Of a stretch of 5,561 nucleotides of DNA, positions 1 through 5,248 are shown piece after piece; positions within the stretch are counted from its first letter, which is position 1; every line of letters begins with the position of its first letter. The position numbers and the translations under genes were made by a program. The notes beneath the pieces are model-generated. The model did no database searches and was not told the origin of the DNA. It saw only the letters and a program-made list of their open reading frames with translations. Source of the DNA: Microbacteriaceae bacterium. GTDB lineage: Bacteria; Actinomycetota; Actinomycetes; Actinomycetales; Microbacteriaceae. The stretch lies in the NCBI GenBank assembly GCA_011620705.1, contig WOYR01000229.1, forward strand, positions 1 to 5,561. Reading direction: 5' to 3'.

Positions 1-2
1 CC

Positions 3-101
3 GCCCAGCGCTCGGCCGCCGCATCCACCAAAGCCGCCCGCAAAACCACCACCGATCTCTTCGGGAGGACGCGGCGACTGCGGGTCACCAGCCAACCATG
101 A
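3..101 (+). CDS. Possible 3' end of an unrecognised plus-strand gene
   Basis: Frame 3 is open from the left edge to a TGA at 99-101 and encodes about 32 residues rich in Ala, Lys, Arg and Thr, ending in RVTSQP. The first twenty codons end almost entirely in G or C, which is the coding signature of the rest of the window, and the composition resembles a basic, disordered C-terminal tail. The gene would begin left of the window. I do not recognise the family and no domain can be seen in so short a piece. Another frame (98-310) is also open, but its composition does not look coding. Confidence 0.3.
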   Translation, partial: AQRSAAASTKAARKTTTDLFGRTRRLRVTSQP

Positions 102-393
102 CAGAACGCGGAACGCTTCGAACGAGACCACAACAGCTCCTCTCGATAGGGCGACGCGTCGGTAAGCGCAGCCAAGACCCTCTCGAAGGTATCGGGCGCC
201 TACGACACAGCTGCCGGCCGAATTTAGGCGGTCGGCGAGTGTCCGTCGGTGCTGGTCAGACAGGTCTGCGATTGCGTGGACGCAACCGGGAACGTACTAT
301 TTGGCTATAGCCAGCCCATCGAGGTGGGTCTGGAAGTGAGCCACAGGATTACTCGCCGGACGACGAGGCCTGTGGCTCGCGGTTTATCCAAGG
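102..393. other. Non-coding stretch without a supported gene
   Basis: Several short frames are open here on both strands, but none has a ribosome binding site, a recognisable motif or a consistent third-position bias. Translations are Arg/Pro-rich, as expected of shadow frames in GC-rich DNA. The only structure I see is the hairpin at 338-378. Confidence 0.5.
338..378 (-). terminator. Hairpin after the DUF3800-like gene, likely terminator
   Basis: GAGCCACAGG (338-347) and CCTGTGGCTC (369-378) form a perfect 10-bp inverted repeat around a 21-nt loop, which can itself close by CTCG/CGAG pairing. It begins 16 bp beyond the stop of the minus-strand DUF3800-like gene, where a terminator is expected. 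There is no U-tract on the minus strand, so it would have to be of the U-less type proposed for mycobacteria. Its role is inferred from position. Confidence 0.45.
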
Positions 394-945
394 TCAGATG
401 GTGTGCAGCTCGACAGCGGCACCTAGAGCATCCAAATATTCGGTGTTGCCTATCCGGGCTTGGACGACTGCTCCGCAGACGATGTCCGCGGCCCACAGTA
501 CCGGTTCCATACGGCCCACCGCGTGTTCAATTCGCAGTGTCGACTCCACCGCCCGCTGAGCTCGTAGCATCTGCAACGTCGACATGTCACTGTTGTCGAG
601 CTGGCCCCGCGATTCCAGAGTGATGGTGGAACAGGGCATGTGCGCCAGATGCGGCAGCAGGAACTCCATGCATTTGCGGCGGTGCCGGCGGTCGTTGGCA
701 CCGGCTTCGATGTGGACAACCACGAAGCTGGTGACCGGGAGCTCTGCGACAGCGCGCACTAGTGTGACGCGACGTTCGTGCTGGCTTCCGTGCCAATGGA
801 CCTTGGGTTCCCCAATCCGTAGCCCTTCCATGGTCTTACGGAGCTCAGCGACATCGTCTTCTTCACAGAGCGCCGCCGCCATCAGATACACACCCGGGTC
901 CAGGTCTGGGCGTGATCCGCTCTCGTCGGCCCACGCGGTCAGCAT
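394..945 (-). CDS. DUF3800-like family protein, about 183 aa
   Basis: The product starts MLTAWADESGS, the Asp-Glu-Ser motif (D7, E8) near the N-terminus that typifies DUF3800. It has a KVHWHG segment at residues 48-53 and ends with LWAADIVCGAV, in which D154 matches the family's C-terminal Q-x-x-D-type motif with the Gln replaced by Trp. DUF3800 proteins have no settled function; a nuclease-like fold has been suggested and they are common in mobile islands. I chose ATG at 945 because the DES motif normally lies within ten residues of the start. GTG at 990 would add a 15-residue tail unlike the family, and neither start has a good ribosome binding site. The gene lies 76 bp downstream of the broken winged-helix gene on the same strand, so the two may have shared a transcript. 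Confidence 0.65.
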   Translation of the reverse strand: MLTAWADESGSRPDLDPGVYLMAAALCEEDDVAELRKTMEGLRIGEPKVHWHGSQHERRVTLVRAVAELPVTSFVVVHIEAGANDRRHRRKCMEFLLPHLAHMPCSTITLESRGQLDNSDMSTLQMLRAQRAVESTLRIEHAVGRMEPVLWAADIVCGAVVQARIGNTEYLDALGAAVELHTI

Positions 946-1021
946 GAGACTAACCACGGGCCCAGGCGCTGATGCCCCCGCGCACGCCACCCCGCTCGAA
1001 CGTGGTCAGAAATCTGTTGAG

Positions 1022-1252
1022 TCATTGGCCTTCTCCGGCAGCGGCTTTGGCTCGGCTTGTCGCCTGGCTTTGTAGCTGTTGGCGGTAGTCGGTGCTGAAC
1101 GGGTCACGTAGTGCGCGGTGGTATCGGCGCTGGGTCACACCTGGTGGCAGCTTGGGGTTGGCCACCTTTTGGATGTGGGTTTGAAGTAGCTTCTCTTTGT
1201 CGAGTTCGTTGAATCCGCGCTCGGCTGTGCGCTCTGAGACGCCGTGTCTCCT
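1022..1252 (-). pseudogene. 3' remnant of a winged-helix/HTH protein cut by an IS5 element
   Basis: The minus-strand frame ending at 1022 encodes about 75 residues beginning near RRHGVSERTAERGF. That looks like the recognition part of a helix-turn-helix, followed by a wing-like NELDKEKLLQTHIQKV. It continues with LPPGVTQRRYHRALRDPF and a polar, Ala/Lys-rich tail. The N-terminal part is absent because the frame runs straight into IS5 transposase sequence at about 1250-1265. The ATG at 1267-1265 lies in IS-derived sequence and is unlikely to be the native start. The protein could have been a plasmid or island regulator or a replication-associated wHTH protein; I do not recognise the specific family. 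The true boundary with the IS is uncertain by about 15 bp. Confidence 0.55.
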
Positions 1253-1904
1253 ATTGGTTTGAGCCATTCGACGATGGCCGCGAGGATGTAGTTGGCGCGG
1301 TAGACGATGGCGAGTTTGTCGTATCGGGTGGCGATCGCTCGCCAGCCTTTGGCCTTGTTGAAGGCCCTTTCGACTACGTTGCGGTGTTTGTAGAGTTCGC
1401 GATCGAAGTTGGGTGGGCGTCCGCCGGCAGATCCCTTGTTGGCACGGTTGGCTGCTTGATCGGATTTGATGGGTATGACGGCGGTGATGTTGCGCTCGCG
1501 CAGATACTTTCGGTTCGCCGCTGATGAATACGCTTTATCGGCCAGGACCGCATCAGGGTTCTTACGCCGGGCTCCTCGACCCCGCCGTGGGACGGCGATC
1601 TGTTGGAGCACAGGGGTGAACAGAGGGCAGTCGCCGGACTGGCCGGGGGTGATCACCGCCGAGAGCAGCCGGCCATCACCGTCGACGGCGGTATGGATTT
1701 TCGTCGACAGCCCGCCGCGGGAGCGGCCGATTGCGTGGTCAGAAGGCTCCTGGTGCACATTCTTGTAATTCGGGGTATCCCCCTGTGTCTGGAGCGTCGA
1801 TTCGGCGGGCCCCGGCTGCATGCTGGTGAGCACGCACTACTGTCGAGTCGATAGAGACCGCCCACTGCAAGTGAGAGTTCTGGTCGGCCAACGCAGCCAG
1901 CGCC
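1135..1904 (-). pseudogene. IS5-family DDE transposase, truncated and frameshifted
   Basis: Reading from 1904, one frame gives LQWAVSIDSTVVRAHQHAAG, the family's first catalytic region with Asp at 1849-1847; it stops at 1739. A second frame, open from 1833 or earlier, continues with DHAIGRSRGGLSTKIH, then VLADKAYSS (second Asp, 1539-1537), GGRPPNFD and RNVVERAFNKAKGWR (catalytic Glu, 1371-1369), ending near EWLKPI. The full D-D-E triad is therefore present but split between frames. The second frame is offset +1 from the first, equivalent to one extra base between roughly 1770 and 1813. Some IS5 elements use two overlapping ORFs with programmed frameshifting, so this split alone does not prove inactivity, but the missing N-terminus (roughly 100 residues) does. 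Codons from about 1252 down to the stop at 1135 are read-through into the neighbouring gene. Confidence 0.8.
1253..1904 (-). mobile_element. IS5-family insertion sequence remnant (IS427-like group)
   Basis: The segment encodes the C-terminal two thirds of an IS5-family DDE transposase on the minus strand. Its start (near 1904) is lost where it meets an IS256-family remnant. Its end fades into the winged-helix gene just after the WLK that usually closes these transposases. I could not find a matching pair of terminal inverted repeats or a target duplication, as expected when the left end is missing. The element is not autonomous. Boundaries come from where family similarity stops and are approximate. 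Confidence 0.75.
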
Positions 1905-2485
1905 GAAAGTCATCATCGATCTACGCAACCGCGGCGTCAAAGACATCCTCATCGCGTGCTGCGATGGACTAACCGGACTCCCGGACGCGATCCGGTCGGT
2001 ATTCCCTGACACCGTGGTCCAGACCTGCGTCGTCCATGTGATCGGCAACGCGATGCGGTTCGTGTCCTACAAGGACCGCAAGAAGGTCGCCGCGAGTATG
2101 CGGGAGATCTACTCAGCGCCCACGCCGGAGGCCGCTGAGTTGGCGCTGAAAGCCTTCGATGACGCGTTCGGTGCCCAGTATCCCGGCGCGGTCGACACGT
2201 GGAAACTGGCATGGAATGACTTCATACCGTTTCTGGACTATCCGGTCGAGCTACGCAAGATCGTGTACACCACCAACGCGATCGAGTCGATCAACTTCCA
2301 GCTACGGAAGATCACCAAAAACCGCGGCCATTTCCCCGACAAAGACGCAGCGATGAAAATGCTGTACCTGGGGTCTGCGGAACATTTCGAGCACGAGAGG
2401 AGGCTACTCAGGCACCGGAACACACAACTGGACAATCGCATTGAACTCGCTGTCCCAACTATTCCCCGGACGCTTGATCCTGTAA
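1905..2485 (+). pseudogene. IS256-family transposase, N-terminally truncated and frameshifted
   Basis: The frame through 1921 reads LRNRGVKDILIACCDGLTG, the family's second catalytic Asp region (codon 1963-1965). It is followed by VQTCVVHVIGNAMRFV, then PVELRKIVYTTNAIESIN with the catalytic Glu at 2284-2286, and TKNRGHFPDKDAAMKMLYL. After that, family similarity moves to the frame reading LRNISSTRGG, GTGTHNWTIALN and LFPGRLIL with stop TAA at 2483-2485. Removing one G from the G4 run at 2370-2373 would join the two exactly, so a one-base insertion there is the likely lesion. Without correction the frame ends at 2517 with an unrelated tail. About the first half of the protein is missing, including the first catalytic Asp. 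Confidence 0.85.
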
Positions 2486-2551
2486 AAATCCGTGTGTTAG
2501 ACTGTGCAAGAAGGTAATTCACTCACGGACTTACACAGTTTTCGTGACAGG
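2480..2551. repeat. IS256 right-end inverted repeats
   Basis: CTGTAAAAATCCGTG (2480-2494) pairs with CACGGACTTACACAG (2524-2538) as an imperfect inverted repeat, 12 of 15 positions. The second arm continues as TTTTCGTGACAGGC to about 2551-2552, in the form expected of an actinobacterial IS256 terminal repeat. Family-specific ends are recalled, not searched. Confidence 0.45.
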
Positions 2552-2708
2552 CTCGTTTGAGGAGCAACTCCTCGTCCCACCGAGTCGTTGAATGAGCTCG
2601 ATCGAACTCGGCATCGATCAACCATCCTTCGACATCACTGCAGTCATCAGGTTGTAGATGTGCGCCATCGCCAGCCGTGGTCGATGCGGGCCGGGGCGCT
2701 TGATCCAT
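2523..2708 (-). pseudogene. Possible small minus-strand gene truncated by the IS256 right end
   Basis: An ATG at 2708-2706 is preceded by GGAG eight bases upstream and opens a 61-codon frame. Residues from about 28 on (VEGWLIDAEFDRAHSTTRWD) are acidic and look like folded protein. The last residues, CHENCVSP, are encoded by the IS256 terminal repeat, so if the gene is real its 3' end was replaced by the element. I do not recognise the family. The reading could be chance: Pro/Thr/Ala-rich codons dominate the start and no homologous motif is visible. Confidence 0.25.
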
Positions 2709-2736
2709 GGCTGTGTCTCCGGGCTTGCGAAGGAAT

Positions 2737-2760
2737 GACACCCTCAGCCCTTCGGGTGTC
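2737..2760 (+). terminator. Rho-independent terminator upstream of the HTH operon
   Basis: GACACCC (2737-2743) pairs with GGGTGTC (2754-2760) around a 10-nt loop and is followed on the plus strand by TTTTCCTCTT. Pairing extends outward through AGGAA and TTCCT with a small bulge. It would stop transcription leaving the IS256 remnant and insulate the HTH operon that starts some 150 bp later. No intact gene immediately upstream explains it otherwise. Confidence 0.6.
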
Positions 2761-2800
2761 TTTTCCTCTTAAGTGGCCCAGAGGACAAAATCCCTGAATC

Positions 2801-2820
2801 TTTTTCTGGAATTTTTCTGG
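2801..2820. repeat. Short direct repeat TTTTTCTGG, two copies
   Basis: TTTTTCTGG occurs at 2801-2809 and 2812-2820, an 11-bp period close to one helical turn, in an AT-rich patch upstream of the HTH operon. It may be an upstream promoter element or protein-binding site, or simply chance. Confidence 0.3.
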
Positions 2821-2827
2821 CGGGACC

Positions 2828-2880
2828 ACCAAGGTTCGCTCACATGCATCCTACCTGCGCAAACACCGGGCGAACCTGGT
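2828..2880. repeat. Inverted repeat upstream of the HTH operon promoter
   Basis: ACCAAGGTTCGC (2828-2839) and GCGAACCTGGT (2870-2880) are inverted copies that match over 11 bp with one extra A in the left arm, separated by 30 bp. The repeat ends 10 bp before the -35 element. It could be a second regulator site, a recombination or attachment arm, or a relic of a mobile element end. It is not followed by a U-tract. Confidence 0.45.
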
Positions 2881-2889
2881 AGCTGCGTC

Positions 2890-2918
2890 TCGACATGAAC
2901 GACCGTCTCCCCTACACT
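2890..2918 (+). promoter_or_regulatory. Sigma-A-type promoter for the three-gene operon
   Basis: TCGACA (2890-2895) matches the -35 consensus TTGACA at five of six positions. It is followed after exactly 17 bp by TACACT (2913-2918), which fits the TANNNT -10 pattern of mycobacterial housekeeping promoters. Transcription would start around 2925, giving a leader of about 30 nt that includes the ribosome binding site. Confidence 0.55.
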
Positions 2919-2945
2919 GAATCAGGATACCGAAAAGTGATTCAG
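2917..2945. promoter_or_regulatory. Likely operator: 8-bp inverted repeat over the promoter
   Basis: CTGAATCA (2917-2924) and TGATTCAG (2938-2945) are a perfect inverted repeat with a 13-bp spacer, centre-to-centre 21 bp or about two helical turns. The left arm overlaps the last bases of the -10 element and the right arm runs into the ribosome binding site. Such placement suits a dimeric XRE repressor blocking RNA polymerase, and the first gene downstream encodes one. Binding is inferred. Confidence 0.5.
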
Positions 2946-2956
2946 GGAGGTGCGGT

Positions 2957-3295
2957 ATGTCGGACACCACGGCCAAGGCCATTGCTCATGCGCTGGAGGT
3001 GGCGGGAATCAGCCAGCGGACCGCTGCCACGACGACTGGGATTTCGCAGCCAACTCTGCACCGGATTATCAGCGGCACCCGCTCGGCGAAGATGAACGAA
3101 CTGCTGGCCCTCGCGACTGCGACCGGGTGCACGGTGGCTGAACTCACGAACTCCTCCGAGGTCGCTGGCCGCGTGCAATGCGCAGCCCGCTCCACCAACG
3201 GTGCAACCATGGACCAAATGCGGGCGCGCTTGCTGCACTTTCTTGAGCTCGACGCATATCTCGAGGACCAGGGCATCAGCGCCATCAACGCATGA
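2957..3295 (+). CDS. XRE-family HTH regulator / putative antitoxin, 112 aa
   Basis: This is a small cytoplasmic DNA-binding protein. Residues about 5-63 form an XRE/Cro-type helix-turn-helix: SQRTAATTTGISQPTLHRII (19-38) contains the two HTH helices, with GISQPTLHR as recognition helix, then ISGTRSAKMNELLALATATG closing the bundle. Residues 64-112 form a tail with a helical stretch, MRARLLHFLELDAYLEDQGI, that may dimerise or contact a partner. The ATG at 2957 follows AGGGAGG at 2944-2950 with 6-bp spacing, an excellent ribosome binding site. The gene shares the ATGA overlap at 3292-3295 with the metallopeptidase gene, implying translational coupling. XRE genes next to ImmA/IrrE peptidases typically encode the repressor cleaved or controlled by the peptidase. 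The promoter-proximal place in a three-gene operon ending in a PIN nuclease suggests an antitoxin or autorepressor; this is inference. Confidence 0.85.
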   Translation: MSDTTAKAIAHALEVAGISQRTAATTTGISQPTLHRIISGTRSAKMNELLALATATGCTVAELTNSSEVAGRVQCAARSTNGATMDQMRARLLHFLELDAYLEDQGISAINA

Positions 3296-4098
3296 ATCCG
3301 GAGACGCAAGGGCGTGACGCGGCGGCCGCGTTTCGCGGCGATCACCACCTGGGAGCCCAGCCCCTGGGCGATCTGGTGGCACTGATTGAACAAACCACTG
3401 GCATCGATGTCGCGGTGCTCGACGTCGGACCTGACGAGCATGGATTGACGATGCGAGATCCAGGCCGCGACGCTGTCATGATCGCTGTCGCCCGAACCTG
3501 GCACCCCATGCGCCAGCGCAGCACGCTCGCGCACGAATTGGCGCACGTCGTGTTCGAGGATTGGACCGAGGTGCCCGAAACCGCTTCGAACAGCCCGCGC
3601 GAACAACGCGCGAACGCGTTCGCCCGGCACCTACTGGTGCCGGGCGAGGGCGTTCGGGCAACGGTGGGCGCAGTACCGGCCTCTTTCTCCCAGCTATCGA
3701 AAGTCGTACAACTCTTCGGCGTCTCACCTGCCATGGCCTCAATCGCCATGCACGCTGCTGGGGTCATCAGCGAGGACACCAAACGGGAATGGGTGCCCCT
3801 GCCCACACGAGCGGTGGCCGCGCAGTTCGGATGGTCAGATCATTACGAATCGCTGCAACAGCTCTCTCACCGAACACGCGCTCCGCAGAAACTACTAGCC
3901 CGCCTTGTGGCCGGCTACGTCGAAAACGTCGTGTCCGCACAAACCATCGCCACCGTTCGAGGCCAACCAGTGGAGCAGGTGATGCAACAACTCTCAGCCG
4001 AGCGCATCACCCCAAAACCCAGAACGGTCGCATGGACAGACCTCCCCGATGTCGAACCTATTGACTGGGACGGCGAGGGCCAGGAATCTGTTCTGTGA
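3292..4098 (+). CDS. ImmA/IrrE (COG2856) metallopeptidase, 268 aa
   Basis: Residues 75-90 contain RSTLAHELAHVVFED with the gluzincin-type HExxH motif (H81, E82, H85). The following EQRANAFARHLLVP supplies E104, the expected third zinc ligand, in the pattern E-x-x-A-x-x-F-A-x-x-L-L-x-P characteristic of ImmA/IrrE. The first 70 residues include the small beta-sheet region preceding the catalytic helix. Residues about 118-240 are a helical C-terminal domain, and the end is acidic (DVEPIDWDGEGQESVL). Known relatives cleave a partner XRE repressor: ImmA cuts ImmR in ICEBs1, and IrrE cuts DdrO in Deinococcus. The natural substrate here would therefore be the HTH protein encoded just upstream. There is no signal peptide or membrane segment. 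ATG at 3292 overlaps the previous stop, and the stop at 4096-4098 overlaps the GTG of the PIN gene. All catalytic residues are intact. Confidence 0.9.
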   Translation: MNPETQGRDAAAAFRGDHHLGAQPLGDLVALIEQTTGIDVAVLDVGPDEHGLTMRDPGRDAVMIAVARTWHPMRQRSTLAHELAHVVFEDWTEVPETASNSPREQRANAFARHLLVPGEGVRATVGAVPASFSQLSKVVQLFGVSPAMASIAMHAAGVISEDTKREWVPLPTRAVAAQFGWSDHYESLQQLSHRTRAPQKLLARLVAGYVENVVSAQTIATVRGQPVEQVMQQLSAERITPKPRTVAWTDLPDVEPIDWDGEGQESVL

Positions 4099-4715
4099 AT
4101 CCTCGACCCATCATTGACGCAGGCCCCGCACTGAGCTTCTTCGCGATCAACAAAGAACGCCTGCTGATATCTGCGCTGGGACCGATCAGCACTCCGGAGA
4201 CGGTCAGAGACGAGATCCTCCGCAAGGCCGCGACAGACCCGCGGTTCAAGTCCGTCGAAACGGTGTGGAAAAAGCTGCCCACTCGCCTCCTCGAGGTTCT
4301 CTCTGACGACGAAACACCCGAGCTCGCGGCCGCGGTGACACGAATCAGCAAACTCCCCTTTGCTGAGCGAAAACAAAAAGCCAGCGACCTCGGCGAGACG
4401 CTCGTTGTTGCCCACGCAGCCGTAAAAGCCAGCGCGGGCGCCCAAGTGACCGTGATCATCGACGACTTCGCTGGCGTCGACCTCGCATCCGCCGAAAGTA
4501 GACGCCTCGACCGCCTCCGGGCACAAGGGCATCAAGTAGGTTCGATCCTCTTGATCAACACCCTGACAGTCCTATTGCGCTCCGCTGGCGGCGATTACCT
4601 TCCTGACGTAGCAGCGATGCGAGACACCTATAGCTGGCTCCGCAAGCACGACGATGGGTTACTTCCCATTGAGAGGACCGGGTTAATCGACGCGCAGTTG
4701 TGGAAGTCCCAATGA
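4095..4715 (+). CDS. PIN-like domain nuclease, putative toxin, 206 aa
   Basis: The N-terminus PIIDAGPALSFFAIN has the beta-strand-D-x-x-P/S-x-L form of PIN domains (D8). It is followed by STPETVRDEIL (E40), then SDLGETLVVAHA (E101, with D98 nearby) and VTVIIDDFAGVDLA (D123/D124, D129). These correspond to the four acidic metal-binding positions of active PIN ribonucleases and fall in the usual order, so the enzyme looks catalytically complete. At 206 residues it is longer than VapC toxins (about 130-140) because of an insertion around residues 45-95 and a C-terminal helical extension (about 140-206). It begins with GTG at 4095 inside the stop of the peptidase gene, a 4-bp overlap that implies co-expression. 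It is the last gene of the operon. A small hairpin (CGGTC/GACCG, 4721-4733) follows the stop. RNA as substrate is inferred from the family; DNA is possible. Confidence 0.75.
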   Translation: MNPRPIIDAGPALSFFAINKERLLISALGPISTPETVRDEILRKAATDPRFKSVETVWKKLPTRLLEVLSDDETPELAAAVTRISKLPFAERKQKASDLGETLVVAHAAVKASAGAQVTVIIDDFAGVDLASAESRRLDRLRAQGHQVGSILLINTLTVLLRSAGGDYLPDVAAMRDTYSWLRKHDDGLLPIERTGLIDAQLWKSQ

Positions 4716-4757
4716 CAGTCCGGTCAGCGACCGTTCCAGACGCGCATGCCCACTGGC

Positions 4758-4783
4758 GCTTTGTCAAGTTTACTTGACAAAGC
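4758..4783. promoter_or_regulatory. 26-bp near-perfect palindrome, likely operator
   Basis: GCTTTGTCAAGT (4758-4769) and ACTTGACAAAGC (4772-4783) are perfect inverted copies separated by two T residues. The arms contain outward-facing TTGACA-like hexamers. The palindrome is moderately AT-rich and lacks a U-tract on either side, so an operator for a dimeric regulator is more likely than a terminator. It lies 43 bp after the PIN gene, and could still act in ending that transcript. Confidence 0.6.
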
Positions 4784-4790
4784 CTATCTT
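4761..4790 (+). promoter_or_regulatory. Candidate rightward promoter overlapping the palindrome
   Basis: TTGTCA (4761-4766) matches the -35 consensus at five of six positions and is followed after 18 bp by TATCTT (4785-4790), a TANNNT -10. The palindrome covers the -35 and most of the spacer, so a bound regulator would block transcription. What it would express is unclear, since no confident gene follows. Confidence 0.35.
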
Positions 4791-4806
4791 ATCAGCGTAA
4801 TCAGTT

Positions 4807-5034
4807 GTGGCACAATTGCTTTCGTCACCAGTGTCGAAAGGTACCGGGTCTCGGCGCGGCCGTGCCGAGCTGGCCACCCTCGTCGTCCTCCTTCTCACGG
4901 AAACGTACCGTTGGCCGGCAAGCTCAAACCACCTCATTCATTTGAATGCAGGCGTGGGGAGCATTGCCAAACGGGCCCGTGGGAGTCAGACGAGTTGGAA
5001 CCGATTACCGCTTGCGAAGGAAGCAGTTTTCTAG
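4807..5034 (+). CDS. Doubtful 75-codon ORF downstream of the palindrome
   Basis: A GTG at 4807 lies about 10 bp beyond the inferred start point of the palindrome-covered promoter and opens a frame reading GRAELATLVVLLLTETYRWP at residues 18-37, where third positions are mostly G or C. There is no ribosome binding site, so translation would have to be nearly leaderless. The second half loses the codon bias. I recognise no family. It may be a decayed gene or chance. Confidence 0.2.
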   Translation: MAQLLSSPVSKGTGSRRGRAELATLVVLLLTETYRWPASSNHLIHLNAGVGSIAKRARGSQTSWNRLPLAKEAVF

Positions 5035-5145
5035 CCGCCAACATGAGGTCTCCGTGCGACTTGCGAACCAGGGCCGAGATCGACTCGGATTGGGCGCCGA
5101 CCGCGTAAGATGGACAGACTTGAGGCTTTGCTGGGTGGACGGGCC

Positions 5146-5178
5146 GGTGGGTTTTCGAGGCGGACGCAACCCCCCACC
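5146..5178 (-). terminator. Weak hairpin beyond the DUF1254-family gene
   Basis: GGTGGG (5146-5151) and CCCACC (5173-5178) can pair across 21 nt, about 70 bp past the stop of the minus-strand DUF1214-containing gene. There is no U-tract. It is the best terminator candidate I see for that gene, but the short stem could be chance in GC-rich DNA. Confidence 0.2.
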
Positions 5179-5248
5179 AGACGTAGCCGCGTTCGAAGAT
5201 TCAAGCCCCGTCGCCTACGTCCTGACTTGGCGCTCAGATGCCAGCGTC

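Larger units (their letters stand above)
1905..2551 (+). mobile_element. IS256-family insertion sequence, 3' half with right end
   Basis: This plus-strand segment carries the C-terminal half of an IS256-type transposase and then, after its stop, a probable right terminal inverted repeat near 2524-2551. The left half, with the left terminus and first catalytic Asp, is gone at the junction with the IS5 remnant. The element cannot transpose by itself. The right limit is estimated from the IR-like sequence because no partner end is available in the window. Confidence 0.75.
4716..5248. other. Intergenic region without a confident gene
   Basis: Apart from the palindrome and promoter near 4758-4790 and the doubtful ORF at 4807, this stretch holds only short structures: CATTCA-TT-TGAATG (4935-4948), GGTGGG/CCCACC (5146-5178) and a near-match pair ACGTAGCCG/CGCCTACGT (5181-5220). 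No tRNA, integrase site or coding frame with consistent bias was found. Confidence 0.5.

Noticed and set aside
584..1075. 163-codon plus-strand frame opposite the DUF3800-like gene
   Set aside because: It is antisense to a gene with recognisable motifs; its Ser/Arg-rich composition is that of a shadow frame.
1234..1248. GAGAC-N5-GTCTC inverted repeat near the IS5 boundary, considered as an IS end or terminator
   Set aside because: Only 5-bp arms, it lies within the winged-helix remnant's coding frame, and no matching copy exists at the other end of the element.
2942..3630. Long minus-strand frames opposite the HTH and peptidase genes
   Set aside because: The plus strand has clear HTH and HExxH motifs, a strong ribosome binding site and coupled starts; the antisense frames have none.
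4746..5108. 120-codon plus-strand frame from 4746
   Set aside because: It begins upstream of and runs across the palindrome and inferred promoter, has no ribosome binding site and no codon bias, and resembles no known protein.
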